Shown: positions 1-5,997 of the stretch, one piece after another
How positions within the stretch are numbered: position 1 is the first letter of the stretch
Layout of the letters: each line of letters opens with the position of its first letter
Assembly: GCA_013694835.1 (NCBI GenBank)
Contig: JACDBP010000020.1
Coordinates: forward strand, 1-6,826
Source of the DNA: Chloroflexota bacterium
GTDB taxonomy: Bacteria > Chloroflexota > Limnocylindria > Limnocylindrales > CSP1-4
DNA length: 6,826 bases
Reading direction: 5' to 3'
Notes under the pieces: model-generated
Database searches by the model: none
The model's input: only the letters and a program-made list of their open reading frames with translations
What the model was told of the DNA's origin: nothing
Position numbers and translations under genes: made by a program

Positions 1-188
1 GCGGGTGCACGGATCTCGGCCGGGAAGTCGGGCAGCGTGCTGATGTCGTTGCCGAAGACCGCCGCGGTGCGGGTGAATTGCGTGCCGGTCAGCTGCATGC
101 CGTCGCCCGAATCGCCGGCGAAGCGGATGGTGACCCGCTCCAGCTCCTGGATCTCGGGCTCGGGCCTGGTCTCGGTCGGTGTCGTCAC
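1..188 (-). CDS. korA: 2-oxoacid:ferredoxin oxidoreductase subunit alpha (fused gamma-alpha type), N-terminal fragment
   Basis: Only the first 62 codons are in the window; the rest lies beyond the left edge. After about 17 acidic, non-conserved residues comes RVTIRFAGDSGDGMQLTG, then FGNDISTLPDFPAEIRAP. This is the characteristic opening of 2-oxoglutarate/2-oxoacid:ferredoxin oxidoreductase alpha subunits that carry the gamma (pyruvate/ketoisovalerate oxidoreductase) domain at the N-terminus. The family forms a cytoplasmic complex with a thiamine-diphosphate-binding beta subunit, probably encoded just to the left. It oxidatively decarboxylates a 2-oxoacid to its acyl-CoA, reducing ferredoxin. 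The GTG start at 188-186 overlaps the TGA of the upstream CBS-domain gene as GTGA. A purine-rich AGGAAGAGGG lies just upstream, inside the CBS coding sequence, so coupled translation is likely. Substrate specificity (2-oxoglutarate or another 2-oxoacid) cannot be settled from this fragment; 2-oxoglutarate is my best guess. Confidence 0.88.
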   Translation of the reverse strand, partial: MTTPTETRPEPEIQELERVTIRFAGDSGDGMQLTGTQFTRTAAVFGNDISTLPDFPAEIRAP

Positions 189-697
189 CCGCCCTCTTCC
201 TTTTCCATCTTCTGATGCGGCCGAGGCGGCAGGTTGAGGATCTCCTGCGGGAATGCTTCGGCGACGTACTCCAGGACGTCCTGCTGGCTGAGGATGCCGA
301 CCACGGCCCCGTCGTCCTCCACGATGGGGATGTGCCGGTAGTGGCCGTGCTCCATCATCGCCAGTGCCTCCCGGAGGGACCCGTCGGCCGTGAGGGTCTC
401 CGGATCGGCGGTCATGATCCCCTCCACCGGCCCGCTGGGGTCCACGTCCCTGCCCAGGACCTTGAGCAGCACGTCGCGCTCGGTCACGATGCCAGCCAGC
501 CGGCCCTCACGGGTCACGATGGCGGCACCGCGGCTGGTGGACGCGGCGCTCTGCATCTGCCGGATGACCTGGCTGATCGGCGTACCCGCATCGACCGCGA
601 CGGCATCGTGGCGCCCGAGCGCGCGGATCCGCTCACTCTGCAGGTCGCGACGGCTGATCCTCTCCGTGGTGTCGCCGAGTCGCTTGGTCTGTGGCAC
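185..697 (-). CDS. Tandem CBS-domain protein
   Basis: A 170-residue soluble protein made of two CBS domains and little else, about residues 31-85 and 92-147. The domains end in the typical strand-helix signatures GIVTERDVLLKVLGR (residues 69-83) and GILSQQDVLEYV (134-145). CBS pairs usually form a Bateman module that binds adenine nucleotides or related ligands and signals energy state; no enzyme domain is attached here. The C-terminal AFPQEILNLPPRP followed by a charged KMEKEEGG tail is a pattern I associate with stand-alone CBS proteins. The start is GTG at 697, preceded by GAGGA at 701-705 with a rather short spacer. The gene shares its last 4 bases with the oxidoreductase alpha gene, suggesting joint expression and possibly regulation of, or by, that enzyme (inference). 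Its first 65 bases are overlapped by the extended C-terminus of the HAD gene. The domain call is secure; ligand and target are unknown. Confidence 0.9.
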   Translation of the reverse strand: MPQTKRLGDTTERISRRDLQSERIRALGRHDAVAVDAGTPISQVIRQMQSAASTSRGAAIVTREGRLAGIVTERDVLLKVLGRDVDPSGPVEGIMTADPETLTADGSLREALAMMEHGHYRHIPIVEDDGAVVGILSQQDVLEYVAEAFPQEILNLPPRPHQKMEKEEGG

Positions 698-1427
698 GGG
701 TCCTCGTGAATCTAGGCCCGCGATCTCCGGAGGTTTGGCTTGCCGGGGGCGGGGCCGATGATTCTACCCCGGGCGTGCTCACGCGGACGGTGATCGCCCG
801 CAGGTCGCGGATGTGAAGCTCGGTGGCAAGTCGTTCGGCCGGGAAGGTGACGGTGATGCCGATCACGGTCGCGCCGGCTGCCATCCCGGCGGCGACTCCC
901 GCCGGTGAGTCCTCGATCACGATGCAGGCCCACGGATCGACGCCGAGCGCCGTTGCCGCCGCGAGGTAGCCGTCGGGATCGGGCTTGCTGCGGGTGACGT
1001 CGTCGGAAGTGATGAGGACGCGCGGCACCGGCAACCCGGCGCAGGCCAGGCGGATGTCCGCCAGCCGCCGCCACGCGGAGGTGACCACGGCCCAGCTCTC
1101 GCGGGGCAGCGCTGCCAGCAGCTCGCTGGCACCGGGCACGGCCACGACCCCGTCGCGACAATCCTCCTCTGCCTGCATCATCCAGGCGTACTCCTCGGGC
1201 CTGTCCAGGTGTGGCGCCACTGCCTTCACCGTCTCGTGGTTCTGACGCCCGTGCGCCACCCGCATGATCGCGTCGCCGTCGAGACCGTGCCGGTCCGCCC
1301 ACGTCATCCAGACGCGTTCGACGCAGGTCCCCGAGTCGACCAGCGTGCCGTCCATGTCGAGCAGGACGGCCTCGCACCGGAGCAGCCGGCTGCCGCCGAC
1401 GAGCCCGGCGACCGCGAGCTCGATCAC
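633..1427 (-). CDS. HAD-superfamily hydrolase, sugar-phosphate phosphatase-like (subfamily IA), with atypical C-terminal tail
   Basis: All four HAD motifs are present: motif I LLDMDGTLVDSG (nucleophile Asp24, acid/base Asp26), motif II VVTSA (Thr116), motif III RSKPDP (Lys148) and motif IV VIEDSPAG (Glu172, Asp173). The helical cap (about 35-95) carries HGRQNHETVKAV, resembling the sugar-phosphate/glycerol-phosphate phosphatase group (DOG/GPP/YfbT-like). The likely reaction is dephosphorylation of a small phosphorylated sugar or polyol in the cytoplasm; the exact substrate is not readable. The GTG at 1427 is used because it puts motif I at the usual distance from the N-terminus, but no good Shine-Dalgarno precedes it, so the start is uncertain. 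The core ends near residue 216-220. The remaining 44 residues are Pro/Ser/Arg/Thr-rich, unlike the family, and run 65 bases into the CBS gene. This tail may come from a one-base indel at the GGGG run (767-770). It lies 27 bases downstream of the ChaB gene, so the two may be cotranscribed. Confidence 0.88.
   Translation of the reverse strand: MIELAVAGLVGGSRLLRCEAVLLDMDGTLVDSGTCVERVWMTWADRHGLDGDAIMRVAHGRQNHETVKAVAPHLDRPEEYAWMMQAEEDCRDGVVAVPGASELLAALPRESWAVVTSAWRRLADIRLACAGLPVPRVLITSDDVTRSKPDPDGYLAAATALGVDPWACIVIEDSPAGVAAGMAAGATVIGITVTFPAERLATELHIRDLRAITVRVSTPGVESSAPPPASQTSGDRGPRFTRTRATDQATRRHHGEDQPSRPAE
761..766 (-). promoter_or_regulatory. Weak candidate -10 (TAGAAT) upstream of the CBS gene
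   Basis: TAGAAT on the minus strand is one base from the TATAAT consensus and lies 63 bases before the CBS start, in the region where the HAD gene leaves its conserved core. No -35-like hexamer is seen at 16-18 bases. It could give the CBS/oxidoreductase pair its own promoter, but a single AT-rich hexamer is thin evidence. Confidence 0.22.
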
Positions 1428-1454
1428 CCAGGCTGACGGATCAAGCCCACGCCC

Positions 1455-1841
1455 TCAGGACTGCTTGCGATCGATGGCGCGCGCCAGCTCCAGCTTGTCC
1501 ATCGTCGAGCGGCCCTTGACGTCCAGCCGCTTCGCTCGCTCGTACAGCTCGGCCTTGGTGTGGCCGAACAGGTCCACCCCGCCGAGCGCCTCCCCGCGGC
1601 CGTCGCGAGCGGCCTTGCCGCGATGTTCCGACCGCGGGTCCGACGGACCCTTCTGCTTCTTGGCCACCCAGCGATCTTCCACCTTCTCGAAGGAGTGCTT
1701 CAGCGACTTGAACGCGGTTCGGTGGGCGCGTTCGCCGTCACCGTAGCTTTCGACCGCGCTGTCGTGTGTCTTGATCCAGGTTTCCTGCGCCTTCTTCGGC
1801 GAGCGCCTGAGGGTGCCTGGGAGTGACTCTTGTCCGGGCAT
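1455..1841 (-). CDS. ChaB domain protein with C-terminal Rho_N-like module
   Basis: A 128-residue, strongly charged soluble protein. Residues about 3-64 match the ChaB family: LPGTLRRSPKKAQETWIKTHDSA, then the ERAHRTAFKSLKHSFEK helix and the EDRWVAKKQKGPSDP ending. The C-terminal segment (about 92-126), with TKAELYERAKRLDVKGRS and MDKLELARAI, resembles the Rho termination factor N-terminal (Rho_N/SAP-like) helix-extended-helix fold, often a nucleic-acid-binding module. ChaB was named for its location beside the E. coli cation transporter gene chaA, but its molecular role is poorly defined; no chaA is present here. Two in-frame ATGs exist, at 1847 and 1841. The second is chosen because GGAGG (1848-1852) sits 6 bases before it, while GGAGG abuts the first directly, and because family members commonly begin MPGQ or similar. 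With the first ATG the protein is 130 residues. It is the first gene of the left minus-strand block, divergent from the EamA gene. Confidence 0.87.
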   Translation of the reverse strand: MPGQESLPGTLRRSPKKAQETWIKTHDSAVESYGDGERAHRTAFKSLKHSFEKVEDRWVAKKQKGPSDPRSEHRGKAARDGRGEALGGVDLFGHTKAELYERAKRLDVKGRSTMDKLELARAIDRKQS

Positions 1842-1847
1842 GGCCAT

Positions 1848-1852
1848 CCTCC
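1848..1852 (-). promoter_or_regulatory. Ribosome binding site deciding the ChaB-protein start
   Basis: On the minus strand GGAGG is followed by ATGGCCATG. The first ATG touches the GGAGG, while the second has a 6-base spacer, which is the better distance for initiation. A weaker AAAGGA farther upstream could still serve the first ATG. Confidence 0.55.
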
Positions 1853-1980
1853 GATCCTTTTCGACGACTGTAGCGCCAGCGCGGTCATTGCGGTAGCACG
1901 CCCGCGCTTGTCAGGGTAGCCGGTCTCAAGGCCCTGAGGGGTTACGCACCGGGGCTGTCGGGCCTGTAGCATCGCTTCGG
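1853..1980. other. Divergent intergenic region with two overlapping inverted repeats
   Basis: This region separates the divergent ChaB and EamA genes and must hold promoters for both unless one is read through. It contains TCAGGG (1911-1916) paired with CCCTGA (1932-1937), and AGGCCC (1929-1934) paired with GGGCCT (1960-1965). The two repeats share bases 1932-1934, so as RNA they would be mutually exclusive; as DNA they could be operators. On the minus strand TACAGT (1867-1872) is a possible -10 for the ChaB gene, but no matching -35 is visible. In GC-rich DNA, 6-base repeats of this kind can arise by chance. Confidence 0.3.
1967..1972 (+). promoter_or_regulatory. Candidate -10 element (TAGCAT) for a leaderless EamA transcript
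   Basis: TAGCAT fits the TANNNT -10 pattern and ends 8 bases before the ATG at 1981, so transcription would begin at or next to the start codon. No Shine-Dalgarno-like sequence precedes that ATG (the bases are CGCTTCGG), which agrees with a leaderless mRNA. No convincing -35 hexamer is seen; TTACGC at 1942-1947 is weak and has a 19-base spacer. Confidence 0.35.
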
Positions 1981-3036
1981 ATGGACAGGCTCGGCACGGC
2001 AACGACGGACGCGACGGCGAGCCCCCGAGCCCGGCGGCAGCGCCTGATCGGACTGACCCTCGTGGTCATCTCCGCGTGCGGCTATGGCTCCGGTGGGTTG
2101 TTCGCGAAACCGGTGTACGCCGCGGGCGTCGACTGGCTCACGCTGATGACGTGGCGCTTCCTCCTGGCAGCGGTGCTTTCATGGGCGTGGCTGCTTGCCT
2201 GGCCGGCGAACCGGCGCGCGCTCCGGCAGCTCTCGCGGCGACGCGTCCTCGTGCTCGTCGCGCTGGGAGTCTTCTTCTTCGGCAACACGGCGACGTTCTA
2301 CGCGGCACTGGAGACGGTGGACGTGTCGCTGGCAGCGCTGATCGTGTACCTCTATCCGGCGATCGTGGCCGTGCTGTCGCTGCGCTGGGGACGGCGGCTG
2401 GAGGGACGACGGCCGTGGCTCGCGCTTGCGATGGCAACGGTCGGTGTGGGGCTGGCGGTCGGCGGCATCGACGCCCTGGACATGCCGCCGCTGGTCGGGC
2501 TGTCGCTGGCCGTCATCTCACCGATCTGGTACGCGGTCTGGATCGTGCTGGCGGCACGTCTCGGCGGGGAGCGCCCGAAGGAGGCTGCGGAACGGGCTGT
2601 CGCGCCGCACGACGCGGAGGCGGTGGCCGACGCCGAGCAGACCCACCCGGCTCCCGTAGCCGCGGTGATGATGACGGCGACGTGCGTGACGTACCTGATC
2701 GTCGCGTTCGCGGCCGGCCGACCCGTGCTGGATCCCCGCGTCATCCCCGCGGAGGCGTGGCTGGGGGTGCTGGGTGTCGGCATCGTCAGCACCGCCCTCG
2801 CCGTCCAGACGTTCTACGCCGGCGTCCGCCGGATCGGCGCTGCGCAGGCCTCGCTCGTCAGCACGGTCGAGCCCGTCTACACCATCGTGCTCGCGACGCT
2901 CCTGTTCGGCGAGCTGCTGACCCCCATCCAGCTGCTCGGCGGCATCCTCGTGATCTCGGCGGTCATCCTGGCGCAGACAGCTTCACGGGCCAAGCCGGCT
3001 GAGACCCCGATGCCAGAGGCGGCACCAGCCGGCTAA
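1981..3036 (+). CDS. EamA/DMT-family transporter
   Basis: A 351-residue integral membrane protein with two EamA repeats and about ten hydrophobic helices. Repeat 1 (about residues 23-162) contains the conserved CGYGSGGLFAKPVYAAG helix and the YLYPAIVAVLSLRWGRRL segment. Repeat 2 (about 171-334) ends in STVEPVYTIVLATLLFGELLTPIQLLGG, the family's hallmark glutamate/proline helix pair. DMT-superfamily carriers export or import small metabolites such as amino acids, nucleosides or sugars; this sequence does not reveal the substrate. The repeats are separated by a long hydrophilic, Glu/Ala-rich loop (about 194-225), longer than in compact family members. The N-terminal 20 residues are polar and Arg-rich and probably cytoplasmic. 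The ATG at 1981 has no ribosome binding site but follows a possible -10 closely. It is a single plus-strand gene among minus-strand genes, and its TAA overlaps the stop of the convergent hydrolase gene. Confidence 0.93.
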   Translation: MDRLGTATTDATASPRARRQRLIGLTLVVISACGYGSGGLFAKPVYAAGVDWLTLMTWRFLLAAVLSWAWLLAWPANRRALRQLSRRRVLVLVALGVFFFGNTATFYAALETVDVSLAALIVYLYPAIVAVLSLRWGRRLEGRRPWLALAMATVGVGLAVGGIDALDMPPLVGLSLAVISPIWYAVWIVLAARLGGERPKEAAERAVAPHDAEAVADAEQTHPAPVAAVMMTATCVTYLIVAFAAGRPVLDPRVIPAEAWLGVLGVGIVSTALAVQTFYAGVRRIGAAQASLVSTVEPVYTIVLATLLFGELLTPIQLLGGILVISAVILAQTASRAKPAETPMPEAAPAG

Positions 3037-5231
3037 CGGCTCGCGGCGGCCGTCACCCCTCGGCCGGCGGTCTGATCGGTCCCCTCGCGGGGCACGGCGT
3101 GGGGACTGGGGGCGTGGACCACCTCGAAGCCCGAGGTGTTGGCCAGCTCCTCCACCTCGCCGTCCCGGAAGCGCAGCGCCAACGCTCCGTTCCCGGCCCG
3201 GAGGTTGGTGATGGTCAGCTCCGGCAGCCAATCCGGGAGGGCCGGATCCAGGTAGAGCCGCGAGCCTGCCGGGTCCGTGACCGCCGTGATCCCGCACAGC
3301 ACGGCGATGAGGCGGATCACCGAGGTGGCGGCCCAGGCCTGTGGCACGTTCGCCCCGAGGTACTGGACCGGGAAGGCCCCTTCATCGCGGGCCAGGCCGG
3401 CGAACAATTCCGGCAGGCGGTGGGCAACGAAGCAGCCGGCGGCGTCGAAGGTGCCCTTCGCCACCGCGGCCGCCTCGGCGATGTAGCCGTAGCGGCGGAA
3501 GCCTCCGGCGATGATCGCGTTGTCGTGCGGCCAGACGCTGCCCGTGTGATAGCTGAACGGGTTGTAGGCCACGTGCTCCGAGGAGAGCGTCCGGATCCCC
3601 CAGCCCGACCACATGTCATCGGCCATCAGCCGGGCCACGACACGTCCCGCGCGCTCGGCCGGCACGATGCCGGATGCGAGCAGGTGCCCGGCGTTCGAGG
3701 CCACCGAGCGGATGGGCTCCTTCTTGCCGTCCAGGCCCAGGTAGTAGGTGCCCTCGGCCTCCCACCAGAAGGTGTCATTGAACCGCTCGTACAGTCGGGC
3801 TGCCTGCGTCCTGACCCGCCGGGCATCCTTCGGCCGGTCGAGCAGGTCGTAGACGTCCGCCATCCGCGACTTGGCATCGAAGGCGTAGCCCTGCAGCTCG
3901 CATAGCGCCAGCGGCAGCGGCGCCAGCTCGCCGTTGGCCGCCGGGATCGCATCGCCGGCGTCCTTCCAGCCCTGGTTGTAGTAGCCCCTGCTCGAACGCG
4001 TCGCGTACTCCTGGAAGCCATCGCGGTCGCGGTCGCCGAAGGCGTCCACCCAGTGCAGCGCGGCGTCCAGGTTCGGCAGGTAGCGCTCGAGGATGCCGCG
4101 GTCGCCGGTCCAGTGGTAGAGGTACGAGGAGACGATCAGGAACAGGCTCGTGGCGTCGTGGGTCCCGTAGTACGGCGCGAACGGCAGCAGCCCGAGCGTG
4201 GCCAGCTCCCCGTTCCGGACCTCGTGAGGGATCTTGCCGGGCTCCATGTCGCGCTCGGGGTCGTTCCCGGTGGCCTGGAGCTGGGAGAGACGCCGCAGTG
4301 CCCCTGCGGCGAACTCCGGGTATCCCGAGATGCCCTCCATGCCCACGATCAGCGAGTCGCGGCCGAACAGCGTCGCGAACCAGGGCAGTCCGGCCGACGC
4401 GACGAACACACCGCGACCGACCGCCGGATCCTCCAGGCGCAGCGAGTCCATGTCGCGCACCGCCTGTTCCCACGCGGCCCGGACCGTATGGTTCTCGGTG
4501 CGCAGGCCGACCCTGGGCAGGCGTGGTGGGGCGATCCCGGCGCGATTCTCCGTGACCGCGTTGCAGGCGAGGGTCGTCGGCCGGCGCTGCTCGTCGGCGA
4601 TCGGCAGCCACTTGAGGCAGGTGTGCCACGTCTCCTTGGGCTGCAGCACGAAGACGAAGGTGAGGCGCCCGTTGGCGAAGCTCGCCGGCGAGCCGGCGCG
4701 CTCTGCGCGGATCAGCAGTTGCCGGCGGAAGGCGCCGTTGACGTATCCCGTGCGCAACTCCCCGGCCGTCCGGTACCAGCGGCTGTTGACCCGACCGCGC
4801 CGGATCAGCCGCCGGTCCTTCACGTCGAACAGGTCCGCGAAGTCGGAGTCGATCCTGATCTCCAGGGTCAGGGCTACGGCACGCTGGCCGTGGTTGACGA
4901 GGTCGTAGTCCTCGTGCAGCCCGCCGGCCATGGTGCGATCGAGCCGGAACGAGACCGTCTGCCGCGGGATCGGGCCGTCGCCGTCGAGCAGCTGCGGGTT
5001 GCTGAACTGGTGCCGGGCGGAGAAGAAGCGGATGGGTGCCGCGTTGAGGAGGACCGGCCGCATACCGTTCAGGAAGACGTCGTAGCCCGAGGCCATCCTC
5101 GTGTCACGGACGAAGAACCCCTCGTCCTCGTCCGGTCGGATGCGCCCATCAGGTCCACAGACCAGGAAACGGTCGTCGCGGTTGATGGTGATCGCCGGCA
5201 CGCCGACCTGGACCGGCAGCGACATGGACAT
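3033..5231 (-). CDS. Glycogen-debranching-like glycoside hydrolase (GDE N-terminal domain plus (alpha/alpha)6 domain)
   Basis: A 732-residue protein without a signal peptide, so probably cytoplasmic. Residues about 18-215 form the beta-rich N-terminal domain of bacterial/archaeal glycogen debranching enzymes (DEGFFVRDTR at 36-45, LHEDYDLVNHG at 105-115). Residues about 250-690 match an (alpha/alpha)6 toroid of the amylo-alpha-1,6-glucosidase/mannosylglycerate-hydrolase-like class: LPWFATLFGRDSLI (282-295), NQGWKDAGDAI (419-429), NPFSYHTGSVWPHDNAII (557-574) and HRLPELFAG (604-612). Asp424 or Asp427 and Glu608 are candidate catalytic acids by position; this is inferred. Members cleave alpha-linked oligosaccharides or glycosylated compatible solutes, but the annotation 'debranching' is not proof of glycogen as substrate. 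The ATG at 5231 is supported by AAGGAGG (5241-5247) 9 bases upstream. The location after an ABC sugar permease and a DUF624-like gene suggests it processes an imported sugar. The last 25 or so residues are low-complexity and poorly conserved in appearance. Confidence 0.9.
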   Translation of the reverse strand: MSMSLPVQVGVPAITINRDDRFLVCGPDGRIRPDEDEGFFVRDTRMASGYDVFLNGMRPVLLNAAPIRFFSARHQFSNPQLLDGDGPIPRQTVSFRLDRTMAGGLHEDYDLVNHGQRAVALTLEIRIDSDFADLFDVKDRRLIRRGRVNSRWYRTAGELRTGYVNGAFRRQLLIRAERAGSPASFANGRLTFVFVLQPKETWHTCLKWLPIADEQRRPTTLACNAVTENRAGIAPPRLPRVGLRTENHTVRAAWEQAVRDMDSLRLEDPAVGRGVFVASAGLPWFATLFGRDSLIVGMEGISGYPEFAAGALRRLSQLQATGNDPERDMEPGKIPHEVRNGELATLGLLPFAPYYGTHDATSLFLIVSSYLYHWTGDRGILERYLPNLDAALHWVDAFGDRDRDGFQEYATRSSRGYYNQGWKDAGDAIPAANGELAPLPLALCELQGYAFDAKSRMADVYDLLDRPKDARRVRTQAARLYERFNDTFWWEAEGTYYLGLDGKKEPIRSVASNAGHLLASGIVPAERAGRVVARLMADDMWSGWGIRTLSSEHVAYNPFSYHTGSVWPHDNAIIAGGFRRYGYIAEAAAVAKGTFDAAGCFVAHRLPELFAGLARDEGAFPVQYLGANVPQAWAATSVIRLIAVLCGITAVTDPAGSRLYLDPALPDWLPELTITNLRAGNGALALRFRDGEVEELANTSGFEVVHAPSPHAVPREGTDQTAGRGVTAAASR

Positions 5232-5240
5232 CCCGCGGGT

Positions 5241-5247
5241 CCTCCTT
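5241..5247 (-). promoter_or_regulatory. Strong ribosome binding site for the glycoside hydrolase
   Basis: AAGGAGG on the minus strand is a full match to the anti-Shine-Dalgarno core, 9 bases before the ATG at 5231. It favours this ATG over the second in-frame ATG two codons later and suggests efficient independent initiation despite the 55-base gap from the preceding gene. Confidence 0.75.
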
Positions 5248-5286
5248 CACTCGAGCGACCACCCACTTGGCGGTCCGACCGACCCC

Positions 5287-5997
5287 TCAGTCGGCGCCAG
5301 CGACGGCGGCGGTCGCCCTACCCTCCAGGCGGTCCGCAGCCGGCAGCACGTAGCGCGCCGAGACGAGCGCAGCGTACGCGACCGAGATGGTCAGGAGGGC
5401 CGCGAACAGGACCATGCTGACGCCCAGGATCAGGGTGATGACGAGCGACATCATCGCCAACCGGATCGGGAATGCAAGCACCAGCAGCGTCCCCAATCGG
5501 ATCCGATCGCGGAGCGGCTCAGTTAGCCGAAGGGGGTCGAGCGCGACGGGCCAGACGACCAGGCTCCAGATCCAGACGAAGACGAGGCTCCACCCGGCGA
5601 CCGTGGCGAAGATCCAGCCCAGCGGCTCCCCGTTGGCCATGCCACTGGCGACGTTGACGGCGAACACCACGACCGCGATCACGACCGTGCTGCCGATGAT
5701 CAACCCCGGTCCGACGATGCGGCGATCGAAGCCGTCGCTCAGGGCTACCGAGTCGCCGCGCGCGACGAGCGTCGCGAGCCGAAAGATGAGGGCGACCGGC
5801 AGACCCAGCAGCGGCAGCGCGAAGACGGTCACCAGGCCGGGGATCGGCAGCAGCAGCAGACCAACGAAGGCAGCACCCCAGAGGGCGTTCGCCGGCACCA
5901 GGCGCCATGAGTTGAAGTAGAAGTCGCTCGCCGCCTCGCGGAGCGCGTGCCGAAGACGCGGCGCGGCCGGGACCGCGAGGGATTCAGCCCTTGACAC
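5287..5997 (-). CDS. Membrane protein resembling DUF624/YesL
   Basis: A 236-residue integral membrane protein. After a short polar N-terminus, the motif DFYFNSWRLVPANALWGA (25-42) resembles the start of DUF624 (YesL-like) proteins. Hydrophobic stretches lie at about 33-50, 53-78, 96-116, 126-152, 168-184 and 186-216, giving five or six helices. DUF624 proteins often sit beside carbohydrate ABC transporter genes, as in the Bacillus yes cluster, but their molecular role is unknown; an accessory role in transport is inference. The GTG start at 5997 lies inside the last codons of the upstream permease gene (14-base overlap). GGAGGG is present on the mRNA about 14 bases before it, farther than ideal, so coupling to permease translation is likely and the exact start is slightly uncertain. 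The family assignment rests on the N-terminal motif, topology and context. It could instead be an unrelated membrane protein of similar topology. Confidence 0.75.
   Translation of the reverse strand: MSRAESLAVPAAPRLRHALREAASDFYFNSWRLVPANALWGAAFVGLLLLPIPGLVTVFALPLLGLPVALIFRLATLVARGDSVALSDGFDRRIVGPGLIIGSTVVIAVVVFAVNVASGMANGEPLGWIFATVAGWSLVFVWIWSLVVWPVALDPLRLTEPLRDRIRLGTLLVLAFPIRLAMMSLVITLILGVSMVLFAALLTISVAYAALVSARYVLPAADRLEGRATAAVAGAD

Noticed and set aside
37..237. A small plus-strand open frame at the left edge
   Set aside because: It is opposite the recognisable start of the oxidoreductase alpha subunit and has no supporting signals.
179..709. A 176-codon plus-strand open frame opposite the CBS gene
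   Set aside because: It mirrors the CBS coding sequence; only the minus-strand product has recognisable domains, and no ribosome binding site supports the plus-strand frame.
712..1377. A second minus-strand frame through the HAD gene
   Set aside because: It is a compositionally biased Arg-rich product; the frame with all four HAD motifs is the real one.
2076..3002. A 308-codon plus-strand frame inside the EamA gene
   Set aside because: The product is Arg/Gly/Ala-rich with no family features, while the other frame gives a well-formed ten-helix transporter.
5232..5286. Possible promoter or terminator between the DUF624-like gene and the hydrolase
   Set aside because: Apart from the ribosome binding site, only short GC-rich palindromic bases (around 5271-5281) are present, with no T-run or -35/-10 pair, so I do not call either.
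4053..5420. A 455-codon open frame on the plus strand opposite the glycoside hydrolase
   Set aside because: Its translation is low in hydrophobic structure, rich in Arg/Pro/Gly/Val and matches no family I recognise. It is antisense to a clearly recognisable hydrolase, as expected from third-position GC bias.
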